From Bacteroidales bacterium (GTDB lineage Bacteria > Bacteroidota > Bacteroidia > Bacteroidales > F082), in NCBI GenBank assembly GCA_017530365.1, contig JAFXMK010000014.1, positions 1-64,000 of the forward strand: 64,000 nt of DNA, given 5' to 3'. Both the position numbers and the translations under genes were made by a program. This document shows, in pieces, positions 50,359-58,255 of the stretch (the first letter of the stretch is position 1; every line of letters begins with the position of its first letter). The notes beneath the pieces were generated by a model. It did not search any database and was not told the origin of the DNA. It saw only the letters and a list, made by a program, of their open reading frames with translations.

Positions 50359-51870
50359 ATGGATCAACGCATTGCAATGAACCCCAACCTGCTGGTTCAG
50401 TATCTTCAGAAACCGGCAGCCGAATTTACCCGCGCCGACATCATCCGCTATTGTGAAGAAAATGAAATCGAATTCGTCAACTTCCACTATTGCGGCTGGG
50501 ACGGTAAACTCAAAACCTTGAACTTCGTCATCCACAGCGCCGAGCACCTGGAGAACATCCTCTCCGCCGGTGAGCGTGTCGATGGCTCCAGCCTCTTCCC
50601 CTTCATCGAAGCTGGTAAGAGTGACCTCTATGTGGTGCCGAAATACCGCACCGCCTTCCGCAACCCCTTCTCAGAAGTGCCTACCCTCGACATCCTCTGC
50701 TCGTTCTACAACCGCGACGGTGAGCCTTTCGAGAGTTCACCGGAATATATCCTCCGCAAGGCCCATCAGGTCTTCAAGAAGACAACGGGTCTCGAGATGC
50801 AGACCATGGGCGAGCTGGAATATTACATCATCGCCGATGACGAGGAAATCTACGAAGTGCCCGACCAGAGAGGCTATCACGAGAGCGCCCCGTTCAACAA
50901 GTTCACCGAGTACCGTGTGGAGGCCATGCGCCTCATCGCCCAGGCCGGTGGCCTGATCAAATACGGTCACTCCGAGGTGGGCAACTTCACCCATGAAGGC
51001 AAGGTCTATGAGCAGAACGAAATCGAATTCCTGCCGACCAACATCGAAGACGCCGCCGATCAACTCGTCGTGGCCAAGTGGATCATGCGCCAGCTGGCTT
51101 ACCAGTACGGCGTGGTGCTGACCTTCGCCCCGAAGATCACTGTGGGCAAGGCTGGTTCAGGCATGCACGTTCACTGCAAGTTCACGAAGGACGGCAAGAG
51201 TGTCATGGTGAACAAGGGCGAACTTAGCGACTATGGCAAGCGTGCCATCGCCGGTTACATGGATGCCGGTACCTCGCTGCCTGCCTTCGGCAACCCCAAC
51301 CCGCTGTCATTCCTCCGTCTGGTGCCGCATCAGGAAGCCCCGACTTCGCTGTGTTGGTCCTACAGCAACCGCAGCGCCTTGGTGCGTGTGCCGCTGGGCT
51401 GGATCAACAATGGCAAGGACATGGTGGCCAACTGCAACCCGCTTGAGAAAAAGTCGAACCGCGACTTCAGCGACAAGCAGACCTTCGAATGGCGTGCCTC
51501 CGACGGCTGCGCCGACATGTACCTGCTGATGGCTGCCCTCTGCGCCGCTGCCCGTCACGGCTTCGAGATGCCCAACGCCCTCGAAGTGGCAGAAAAGACC
51601 TACGTCGGTCTCGGCGTGAACATCCACGATGCCAAGAACAAGAAGGTGCAGGAGAGCCTTGAGCAACTTCCCGACAGCTGTGTGGCCGCCGCCAAGGAGC
51701 TTAAGAAGGACCGCAAGATCTACACCGACAAGGGCGTGTTCTCCGATGCCATCATCGACTACATGATCAAGTTCCTCAGCGATTTCAAGGATGCCAACCT
51801 CCGCAAGGAATTAGGCAACGACACTGAGAAGATCATGAAGCTCGTGAAGGAAAATATTCACGTAGGGTAA
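50359..51870 (+). CDS. glnA: Glutamine synthetase (type I-like)
   Basis: 503 residues. The beta-grasp N-terminus includes FVNFHYCGWDGKLKTLNFVI and RVDGSSLFPFIEAGKSDLYV. The catalytic part shows MGELEYYIIADDEE (metal ligands), the GS signature KITVGKAGSGMHVHCKFTKD, PAFGNPNPLSFLRLVPHQEA and FEWRASDGCADMYLLMAALC. It makes glutamine from glutamate, ammonia and ATP. The region after LVPHQEAP (TSLCWSYSNRSALVRVPLGW) differs from classical GlnA but fits Bacteroidetes homologues as I recall. The 3' end abuts a heptamer inverted repeat. Confidence 0.88.
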   Translation: MDQRIAMNPNLLVQYLQKPAAEFTRADIIRYCEENEIEFVNFHYCGWDGKLKTLNFVIHSAEHLENILSAGERVDGSSLFPFIEAGKSDLYVVPKYRTAFRNPFSEVPTLDILCSFYNRDGEPFESSPEYILRKAHQVFKKTTGLEMQTMGELEYYIIADDEEIYEVPDQRGYHESAPFNKFTEYRVEAMRLIAQAGGLIKYGHSEVGNFTHEGKVYEQNEIEFLPTNIEDAADQLVVAKWIMRQLAYQYGVVLTFAPKITVGKAGSGMHVHCKFTKDGKSVMVNKGELSDYGKRAIAGYMDAGTSLPAFGNPNPLSFLRLVPHQEAPTSLCWSYSNRSALVRVPLGWINNGKDMVANCNPLEKKSNRDFSDKQTFEWRASDGCADMYLLMAALCAAARHGFEMPNALEVAEKTYVGLGVNIHDAKNKKVQESLEQLPDSCVAAAKELKKDRKIYTDKGVFSDAIIDYMIKFLSDFKDANLRKELGNDTEKIMKLVKENIHVG

Positions 51871-51939
51871 AAGGTTAAAGGTAAAAGGTTAAAGGTGATA
51901 ATTGTACCTCTAACCTCTAACCTTTAACCTCTAACCTTA
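51868..51939. repeat. Inverted pair of heptamer repeats between glnA and the LytTR gene
   Basis: Left arm: AAGGTTA, AAGGTAA, AAGGTTA, AAGGTGA (51871-51898). Right arm: ACCTCTA, ACCTCTA, ACCTTTA, ACCTCTA (51906-51933). The arms are complementary and can form a long imperfect hairpin, a likely bidirectional terminator for the two convergent genes. The element touches both stop codons. Confidence 0.78.
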
Positions 51940-52743
51940 TAAAATTGCCGCAATCTGGTCGTAGTAGTTCTTGCTGACTGGGATGCGCGCAGCGTTTTGA
52001 ACGTCTAAAACAGCATAGATGAAGTCCTTCTCTTTTTGGAGGACTTCAACTCTGTTTTTATTGACGAAATAGGAGCGGTGGCAGCGGATCAGGCCGTTTT
52101 TAGCGCATGTATCCTCAATGCGTTTCATCGAGTTACGCAGGATGTAAGTACTGATCTTGCCTTCGTCCATATAATAGATGCGTAGATAGTTCTCGTCCGA
52201 CTGGATGTAGAGTACTGAAGCCTGTGCCACGATCAGCTTCATGTTGCCGCGCTCGTCGTAAAAACGGATCTTTTCGTTGAACGACTGATGGGCGGCGTCA
52301 TCCAAGGCTTCCTCCTTTTCAAGGATGGTGAAGTGCTGGTACAAAATGATATAAGGACTGATCATCGCCATGGCGAGATAGACGAAGGAATAGCCGAAAA
52401 ACATGAAATAGGCTTCGATTTTATGGGTGACCAGCCACAGGTACAAAGCGGAAAAGCCGGAAGCAAACACGATCTCGAAGAGGCAAAGGAAAAGGTAAAC
52501 CCGCTGTGTGATCTGGGTTTTTCTGCTGATGAACATCAAAGGAAGCCTTGAAGCCAACAAGATGCCGAGGATGATGCAGAACACCATCACGGCGTGGAAA
52601 GAATACCTTGAGAAGGTGATGTCGTAGTTCTTAAACGCAAAAGGGCAAAACAGCAAAAACAATCCCAGGGCAAACAATGGAATGCCAATCAGATGTCCCC
52701 AGAAGGCGTTTATGTTGAAGATGTTCTTAGGCGGTTGCTTCAT
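51937..52743 (-). CDS. Membrane-bound LytTR-family transcription regulator
   Basis: 268 residues. Four transmembrane segments (residues ~14-33, 47-65, 82-104 and 115-136; e.g. WGHLIGIPLFALGLFLLFCP) replace the usual receiver domain. After a linker, a LytTR DNA-binding domain fills residues ~165-268: VLYIQSDENYLRIYYMDEGK, RNSMKRIEDTCAKNGLIRCH, RSYFVNKNRVEVL and RIPVSKNYYDQI. It probably senses a membrane signal and binds DNA directly. Its ATG lies 17 bases inside the end of the IPExxxVDY gene, tying it to the fatty-acid/rnc operon. Confidence 0.9.
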   Translation of the reverse strand: MKQPPKNIFNINAFWGHLIGIPLFALGLFLLFCPFAFKNYDITFSRYSFHAVMVFCIILGILLASRLPLMFISRKTQITQRVYLFLCLFEIVFASGFSALYLWLVTHKIEAYFMFFGYSFVYLAMAMISPYIILYQHFTILEKEEALDDAAHQSFNEKIRFYDERGNMKLIVAQASVLYIQSDENYLRIYYMDEGKISTYILRNSMKRIEDTCAKNGLIRCHRSYFVNKNRVEVLQKEKDFIYAVLDVQNAARIPVSKNYYDQIAAIL

Positions 52744-53203
52744 AGTCTTTTTTCGGATTTAGGAGTTCTTCGAGACATTGACGTTCGTGCATCTCTATCT
52801 TCTCTAGCATAACATCGATGGTGGGCGTGTTGTCGAGGTTCATCACGTAGGCGTGGACGACGTCCTTGATGTCGCGGATGCCTTTGATGATCTGGCCCAG
52901 ACGTTCGTCGGTGATGTGGTTGCGGATGATGAAGAGGTAGTCGATACGTGGGTTGAGTTTGAGGCAGAGATGGTCTTTGTTCTTCAATGACACCAGGTTG
53001 TAGGCGTTGCGGTTTTCGCCGGCGTTATAATAGAAGAACGCATACGGCAACACGTTGTCCAATGAGATCTCTTTCAATCTTATAAAGTTGAATTTCAACG
53101 AATTGCCAATATAATAAGCCAATTTATAATCCGGAAGCACCGAATTAATACCGATGATGTGGATATCATCAAAAGGGGAAATGATCAGCTTATTCTTTTT
53201 CAT
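52727..53203 (-). CDS. IPExxxVDY family protein
   Basis: 158 residues. The overall pattern fits the Bacteroidetes-specific IPExxxVDY family, usually found next to rnc: FDDIHIIGINSVLPDYKLAY, FNFIRLKEISLD, FFYYNAGENRNAYNLVSLKN, PRIDYLFIIRN. The function is unknown. The ATG is inside the end of rnc (14-base overlap), and its own end overlaps the LytTR gene by 17 bases. This implies coupled translation across three genes. Confidence 0.85.
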   Translation of the reverse strand: MKKNKLIISPFDDIHIIGINSVLPDYKLAYYIGNSLKFNFIRLKEISLDNVLPYAFFYYNAGENRNAYNLVSLKNKDHLCLKLNPRIDYLFIIRNHITDERLGQIIKGIRDIKDVVHAYVMNLDNTPTIDVMLEKIEMHERQCLEELLNPKKDYEATA

Positions 53204-53951
53204 GGTCGCCTTTTGTCGGTGTCACTATGTTCTGTTCCAGCAGCATGTTCCAAGTCTTTTCCGAGGCGAGCTGTTCAGCGCCTTTGATGTTGAAGTCGGC
53301 ACCCTTTCCGTATTCTTCACCGTCAATGACCACGACCACGTGATAGAGCCGCTCGTGGTTTTCGTTTTTTTCGTTCACCATTTTGAAGTTGACGTGTTTC
53401 TTCTCTTTCTGAGACCATTCTAGCAGCTTGCTTTTGAAGTTGACGTCGGTCTGCTCCAGTTGATCCAGATCGATATGGATCTTGATGATGCGGTCGATGA
53501 GGATGTGTTTGGAAAACTCATAGCCTCTGTCGAGATACAGGGCGCCGACGAAGGCTTCGAAGGCGTTGCCGGTCATCGACTTGAAGTTGGAGTGGTTGTC
53601 GTGCGAGTAGTGGATCATCTTGTCGAACCCGAGTTTCTGCGACAGCTTGTTGAGCGAAGCCCTGCTGACGATGCGGGAACGCATCTCGGTGAGGAAGCCC
53701 TCTGCTTTGGTGGGAAACAGGCGGAAGAGATAATCGGCCACGACGGCGCTCAGGATGGCATCGCCGAGATATTCGAGTCGCTCGTTGTTGAGCTTGTAAC
53801 TGCCTATGCTGTTTTCAGAGGCGGATTTATGGGTGAATGCCAGCTGGTACAGGTTGATGTTTTTTGGGCGAAAGCCAAAGTCGTTCTTAATGAAGTCCGA
53901 CAGGGCTTTGTCTTTAGCGGTGCAATGTGCAAAAATATCCCTCAATGCCAT
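53190..53951 (-). CDS. rnc: Ribonuclease III
   Basis: 253 residues. The catalytic domain has the signature NNERLEYLGDAILSAVVADY, with the conserved acidic residues, and NAFEAFVGALYLDRGYEFSK. The C-terminal ~70 residues are a double-stranded RNA-binding domain (NFKSKLLEWSQKEKKHVNFK, then GKGADFNIKGAEQLASEKTW). It processes rRNA precursors and structured RNAs. It lies 11 bases after fabF in the acpP-fabF-rnc order standard in this phylum. Confidence 0.96.
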   Translation of the reverse strand: MALRDIFAHCTAKDKALSDFIKNDFGFRPKNINLYQLAFTHKSASENSIGSYKLNNERLEYLGDAILSAVVADYLFRLFPTKAEGFLTEMRSRIVSRASLNKLSQKLGFDKMIHYSHDNHSNFKSMTGNAFEAFVGALYLDRGYEFSKHILIDRIIKIHIDLDQLEQTDVNFKSKLLEWSQKEKKHVNFKMVNEKNENHERLYHVVVVIDGEEYGKGADFNIKGAEQLASEKTWNMLLEQNIVTPTKGDHEKE

Positions 53952-53962
53952 TGCGCGGAAGA

Positions 53963-55216
53963 TTAAAGCGTGTATTTCTTGAAGAGCAGCGAGGTGTTTT
54001 GTCCGCCGAACCCGAAGGCGTTGCTGAGGGCGTAGCGGATGTCGCGTTTGCGTGCTGTGTTGAAGGTGAAATCGAGTTTTGGGTCGATTTGCGGGTCGTC
54101 TTCAAAGTGGTTGATGGTGGGGGGGATGATGCCTTTATGCAGTGCCATAATGGTGGCGATGGCTTCCACGGCACCGGTGCCTCCGAGGAGGTGGCCGGTC
54201 ATGGATTTGGTGGAGTTGAGGCTGATGTTGTAGGCATGGTCGCCGAACACCTTCTTGACGGCGACGATCTCGGCGAGGTCGCCTTGCGGCGTCGAGGTGC
54301 CATGGGTGTTGATGTGTTCGATCTCCGTCCTGTCGATGCCAGCGTCTTTGATGGCACGCTTCATGCTGAGGCAGGCACCGTAGCCTTCCGGATGCGGGGC
54401 AGTGATGTGATAGGCGTCGCCCGACATGCCGACCCCCACTAGTTCGGCATAGATGTCGGCGCCTCTTTTCAGGGCGTGTTCCAGCTCTTCCAGGACCACA
54501 CAGCCTCCGCCTTCACCCATGACGAAACCGTCGCGGTTCTTGTCGAACGGACGTGATGCCGTCGCAGGGTCGTCGTTGCGGAGCGACAGCGCATGCATGG
54601 CGTTGAATCCGCCGATGCCCGCCTCGCAGATTCCTGCCTCGGCACCGCCAGCCAACACAGCAGTGGCTTTGCCAGTGCGGATCAGGTCGAATCCGGAGAC
54701 GATGGCGTGAGACGAGGAAGCACAAGCCGATACCGTGGCGAAGTTCGGCCCCCTAAAGCCGTATTTGATGGAGATCACCCCGGCAGGGATGTTCAAGATC
54801 ATCTTTGGGATGTAATACGGACTGAAACGCGGGACGCCGTCACCCTTGGCGTGCTCCATCACCTCGTTGTAAAAATGAGTGACACCACCGATGCCGGCAG
54901 TGAGCACCACACCCACCTCGTCGAAGTCGGTGTTGACAGGGGTGAGATGGGAGTTTTGTACGGCTTCCTCGGCAGCAACCAGCGCAAACTGCGCAAAAAG
55001 GTCGTACTTGCGTACGTCCTTCCTGTCGAAGTAGTTCAAGGGATCGTAATCCTTGACCTCAGCCGCGAAACGTGTCTTGTAATTGGTGGAATCGAAACGA
55101 GTAATCGCACCAACACCGTTTTTCCCGCTGATTAAACCTTGCCAAAAGTCCTTGACATTGTTCCCAACAGGGGTGATGGCACCGAGGCCAGTAACGACTA
55201 CTCGTTTCAACTCCAT
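53963..55216 (-). CDS. fabF: Beta-ketoacyl-ACP synthase II (FabF)
   Basis: 417 residues. The catalytic Cys lies in TVSACASSSHAIVSG. The two catalytic His are in NTHGTSTPQGD and SMTGHLLGGTGAVEA. The C-terminal NAFGFGGQNTSLLF loop is also typical. It condenses malonyl-ACP with acyl-ACP in fatty acid elongation. It follows acpP by 6 bases, so substrate carrier and enzyme are co-expressed. Confidence 0.97.
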   Translation of the reverse strand: MELKRVVVTGLGAITPVGNNVKDFWQGLISGKNGVGAITRFDSTNYKTRFAAEVKDYDPLNYFDRKDVRKYDLFAQFALVAAEEAVQNSHLTPVNTDFDEVGVVLTAGIGGVTHFYNEVMEHAKGDGVPRFSPYYIPKMILNIPAGVISIKYGFRGPNFATVSACASSSHAIVSGFDLIRTGKATAVLAGGAEAGICEAGIGGFNAMHALSLRNDDPATASRPFDKNRDGFVMGEGGGCVVLEELEHALKRGADIYAELVGVGMSGDAYHITAPHPEGYGACLSMKRAIKDAGIDRTEIEHINTHGTSTPQGDLAEIVAVKKVFGDHAYNISLNSTKSMTGHLLGGTGAVEAIATIMALHKGIIPPTINHFEDDPQIDPKLDFTFNTARKRDIRYALSNAFGFGGQNTSLLFKKYTL

Positions 55217-55222
55217 GATAAA

Positions 55223-55468
55223 TTATGCGTTTTTCTTTTGTTCTTCTTCAATCAGTCTGATGACATCACCCACGGTGACGATGTTCTCCTGTTGATCGTC
55301 CGGGATGGCAATGTTGAACTTCTTTTCGAAGTCGAGCATCAATTCGACAGTGTCCAAAGAATCAGCACCAAGATCGTTAGTGAAGCTGGCGTCCATAGTG
55401 ACTTCTGAAGGGTTGACGCCTAATTTCTCAGCGATGATAGGAATAATTTGTTCTGCAATTTCTGACAT
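55223..55468 (-). CDS. acpP: Acyl carrier protein
   Basis: 81 residues, acidic, with the phosphopantetheine site [14 protein letters not shown] (Ser37) and helix III EEKFNI-like [14 protein letters not shown]. The short lysine-rich end (EEEQKKNA) is normal. It carries growing acyl chains for FabF encoded next to it. It is the first gene of the acpP-fabF-rnc-IPExxxVDY-LytTR run, with a canonical promoter about 100 bases upstream. Confidence 0.96.
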   Translation of the reverse strand: MSEIAEQIIPIIAEKLGVNPSEVTMDASFTNDLGADSLDTVELMLDFEKKFNIAIPDDQQENIVTVGDVIRLIEEEQKKNA

Positions 55469-55565
55469 AGTTTTCTAATTTTTTGTTTAACAAAGGCGCA
55501 TAAAATTCACTGGAAAAGTAAATTATTTTGCGTCAATAAAATTCTCTCGTTTTCAAAAATCGTTG

Positions 55566-55597
55566 CAAAGATAATCTAATTTTCCAATATCATCCAA
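55566..55597 (-). promoter_or_regulatory. Promoter of the acpP-fabF-rnc operon
   Basis: Minus strand: TTG (55595-55597), 21-base spacer, TATCTTTG (55566-55573). The leader is about 90 bases, AT-rich, and holds no ORF. The rest of the 172-base gap to polA shows nothing else clear. Confidence 0.6.
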
Positions 55598-55640
55598 ATT
55601 TTTCGGTTTTTTTCCTATTTTTACCTTCAAAATTGAATCT

Positions 55641-58193
55641 ATGGACCAACCCGTTAAAAAATTATTTCTTCTCGATGCTTATGCATTGATTTACAGGGCT
55701 TTCTTTGCTTTGAGTAAACGTCCGGCAGTCAACTCAAAAGGCATGAACACTTCGGCCGTCATGGGCTTTTTGAACACGTTGTACGATGTGCTCCGCAATG
55801 AGAAGCCTACCCATATCGGTGTTGCCTTCGACCTGTCGGCGCCTACTGTGCGAGCACAGGAATTCACCGAATACAAAGCCAACCGCGAGACCATGCCCGA
55901 CGACTTAAGGGCTTCCATTCCTTATATCATCCGTCTGATCCAAGGATTCAACATTCCGATTTACGCCGCCGAAGGCTATGAGGCCGATGACGTCATCGGA
56001 ACCCTGTCACATCAAGCCGAGCAGAAAGGCTTCATCACCTATATGATGACTCCCGACAAGGATTTTGGACAATTGGTCACGGACAAGGTCTTGATTTATA
56101 AGCCTGCCAAGTTCGGTATGCCCGCCCAAGTGTGCGGACCGAAAGAGATCTGCGAAAAGTATGGCATCAGCGACCCCAAGCAACTCATCGACATCCTTGG
56201 ACTCTGGGGCGATGCCTCCGACAACATCCCAGGCATTCCAGGCATTGGCGAGAAAAACGCTTCCATTCTTGTAGGCAAGTATGGCAGCGTGGAGAACCTG
56301 ATCGCCCATGTCGATGAACTTAAGGGAAAACAGGCCGAAAACGTCCGCAATTTTGCGGATCAGGGTCTGATGTCGAAACATCTGGCCACCATCATGCTTG
56401 ACGCGCCAGTGGAACTCAACGAAGAGGAACTGGCGATTCATCAGCCCGACGTGCCCGCCTTGATGGAGCTGTTCGACGAGCTGGAGTTCCGTACTTTTAA
56501 GCAGAGGTTTATCAGAGACTATGGGGGAGTTAGGAGTGAGGAGTTAGGAGTGAGGAGTAAGGAATCAGAGATGCGACAGCCGTCATTGCGAGGAGCGGAG
56601 CAATACTCCTCACTCCCCACTCCTAACTCCTCACTTATCCTCGTCCTCTCCCAAGACGAATTCCAATGGGAATCCCAACGTCCATCCATCGAGAACCCTG
56701 AAATCGACAAAGTTGGTTATAACCTAAAACCAGTCCTCACTAGCCTTCGCAAACATGGCATCGTTCCACAAGGCGCCTTGTTCGACGTAATGATCGCGCA
56801 TTACCTCATCGAGCCGGAACAGCGGCACACACTGGACTTCCTTGCCGACGTCTATCTCCACAAAGAGTACAACCCCATGGGCAACCTGTGGAATCCTAAC
56901 GAAGGTGATGAAATTGTTCAGGAGCTGTACCAGGTCTTTCTCCCGATGCTGAAAGAAAACGGCCTCGAAAAGCTGTTTTACGAGATTGAGATGCCATTGG
57001 TCACGGTGCTGAGCATCATGGAAGAAAATGGCGTGAAGATCGACAGCCAGAACCTTCATAACATCAGCGAGGAGTTCGGTCAGCACATCCGTGAGCTGGA
57101 GGAACGCATCTACGACATGGCAGGGGTGAAGTTCAACATTGCCTCCCCGAAACAGCTGGGTGAGGTGCTCTTTGAGAAGTTGCACCTCGACGCCAAAGCC
57201 AAAAAGACCAAGACGGGACAATATGCCACAGGTGAGGAGGTGCTTCAAAAGCTTGCTGGGAAGCATCCCATCATCAACGCCATCCTGGATTATCGTTCCT
57301 ATACCAAGCTGAAATCGACTTATCTCGATGCCCTGCCGGCTTTGATCAGTCCCAAGGACGGCCTTATCCATACTTCTTTTAATCAAGCGGTGACAGCTAC
57401 GGGACGTCTGAGTTCCAATAATCCCAACCTGCAGAATATCCCTGTGCGCACTGCAAACGGACGTGAGATCCGTCGTGCTTTTGTGCCTCGTAGTCCGGAA
57501 TACACCTTGATGGCCGCCGACTATTCGCAGATCGAACTGCGTATCATCGCCCATCTGAGCGGTGATCCGGCCATGATCGCCGACTTTAACCTTGGTCACG
57601 ATATCCATGCCGCCACCGCCGCCAAGGTGTTCCATGTGCCACTTGACCAAGTCACCAAAGAACAACGCAGCCGTGCCAAGGCGGTCAATTTCGGCATCAT
57701 ATATGGTATGTCGGCCTTTGGTTTGGCGGAACGCATGGAGATCTCACGCGGTGAAGCCGCCGACATCATCAAGAAGTACTTCGAAGAATATGCCGGCATC
57801 AAGGAATACATGAATCGCAGCATCGCGCTCGCAAAAGAGAGAGGCTACGCTGAGACCATCTTGGGGCGCCGCCGTTATCTCCGCGACATCAATGCCGCCA
57901 ACGGTACAGTGCGCAACTTCGCCGAACGCAATGCCATCAACGCGCCCATCCAAGGCTCCTCGGCGGATATGATCAAGATTGCCATGATCGGCATACAACA
58001 GGAACTGACACGACTCAAAATGCAATCCAAGATGATACTGCAAGTGCACGATGAATTGGTTTTCGATGCCCACCTCAATGAACTTGACACACTGAAAACG
58101 CTCGTCAACGACAAAATGGTGAACGCCTTGCCGCTCTCGGTTCCAGTCATCGTGGAGATCAATACCGGCGAAAACTGGCTGGAAGCGCATTAA
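55641..58193 (+). CDS. polA: DNA polymerase I, proofreading domain apparently degenerate
   Basis: 850 residues, shorter than the ~920-950 usual in relatives. Residues 1-~290 are the 5'-nuclease (FLLDAYALIYRAFFAL, YEADDVIGTLSHQAEQ, WGDASDNIPGIPGIGEKNA). Residues ~415-850 are the polymerase: MAADYSQIELRIIAHLSGD (motif A), RAKAVNFGIIYGMSAFG (motif B), QVHDELVFDAH (motif C). Between them, the 3'-5' exonuclease region is shortened: no DxE motif is seen, and KVGYNLKPV has Pro where the exonuclease Asp should be. Residues ~296-333 are encoded by a heptamer/palindrome repeat. It fills gaps and removes primers. Proofreading loss is inferred by inspection. Confidence 0.95.
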   Translation: MDQPVKKLFLLDAYALIYRAFFALSKRPAVNSKGMNTSAVMGFLNTLYDVLRNEKPTHIGVAFDLSAPTVRAQEFTEYKANRETMPDDLRASIPYIIRLIQGFNIPIYAAEGYEADDVIGTLSHQAEQKGFITYMMTPDKDFGQLVTDKVLIYKPAKFGMPAQVCGPKEICEKYGISDPKQLIDILGLWGDASDNIPGIPGIGEKNASILVGKYGSVENLIAHVDELKGKQAENVRNFADQGLMSKHLATIMLDAPVELNEEELAIHQPDVPALMELFDELEFRTFKQRFIRDYGGVRSEELGVRSKESEMRQPSLRGAEQYSSLPTPNSSLILVLSQDEFQWESQRPSIENPEIDKVGYNLKPVLTSLRKHGIVPQGALFDVMIAHYLIEPEQRHTLDFLADVYLHKEYNPMGNLWNPNEGDEIVQELYQVFLPMLKENGLEKLFYEIEMPLVTVLSIMEENGVKIDSQNLHNISEEFGQHIRELEERIYDMAGVKFNIASPKQLGEVLFEKLHLDAKAKKTKTGQYATGEEVLQKLAGKHPIINAILDYRSYTKLKSTYLDALPALISPKDGLIHTSFNQAVTATGRLSSNNPNLQNIPVRTANGREIRRAFVPRSPEYTLMAADYSQIELRIIAHLSGDPAMIADFNLGHDIHAATAAKVFHVPLDQVTKEQRSRAKAVNFGIIYGMSAFGLAERMEISRGEAADIIKKYFEEYAGIKEYMNRSIALAKERGYAETILGRRRYLRDINAANGTVRNFAERNAINAPIQGSSADMIKIAMIGIQQELTRLKMQSKMILQVHDELVFDAHLNELDTLKTLVNDKMVNALPLSVPVIVEINTGENWLEAH
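56527..56637. repeat. Composite inverted repeat element inside polA
   Basis: Left arm: GAGTTAG, GAGTGAG, GAGTTAG, GAGTGAG, GAGTAAG, GAATCAG (56527-56568). Centre: a GTCATTGCGAGG...GGAGCAAT palindrome (56582-56604). Right arm: CTCCTCA, CTCCCCA, CTCCTAA, CTCCTCA (56606-56633), complementary to the left arm. The whole is read through in frame. Confidence 0.82.
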
Positions 58194-58221
58194 AGTTGAC
58201 AGTTGACAATTGACAGTTGAA
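58194..58221 (+). repeat. Heptamer repeat between polA and dnaG
   Basis: Four 7-base units: AGTTGAC, AGTTGAC, AATTGAC, AGTTGAA, starting 1 base after the polA stop. They contain TTG triplets spaced 7 bases apart upstream of the dnaG -7 box. Confidence 0.8.
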
Positions 58222-58237
58222 AGTTTTCGTAATTTTG
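58210..58237 (+). promoter_or_regulatory. Promoter of dnaG using a heptamer unit as -33 element
   Basis: TAATTTTG (58230-58237) matches TAnnTTTG. The TTG at 58210-58212 in the third heptamer gives a 17-base spacer; the TTG in the first unit (58196-58198) would be far too distant. The ATG lies 18 bases after the -7 box. Confidence 0.45.
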
Positions 58238-58255
58238 CAACGCAAAAAATAAACA

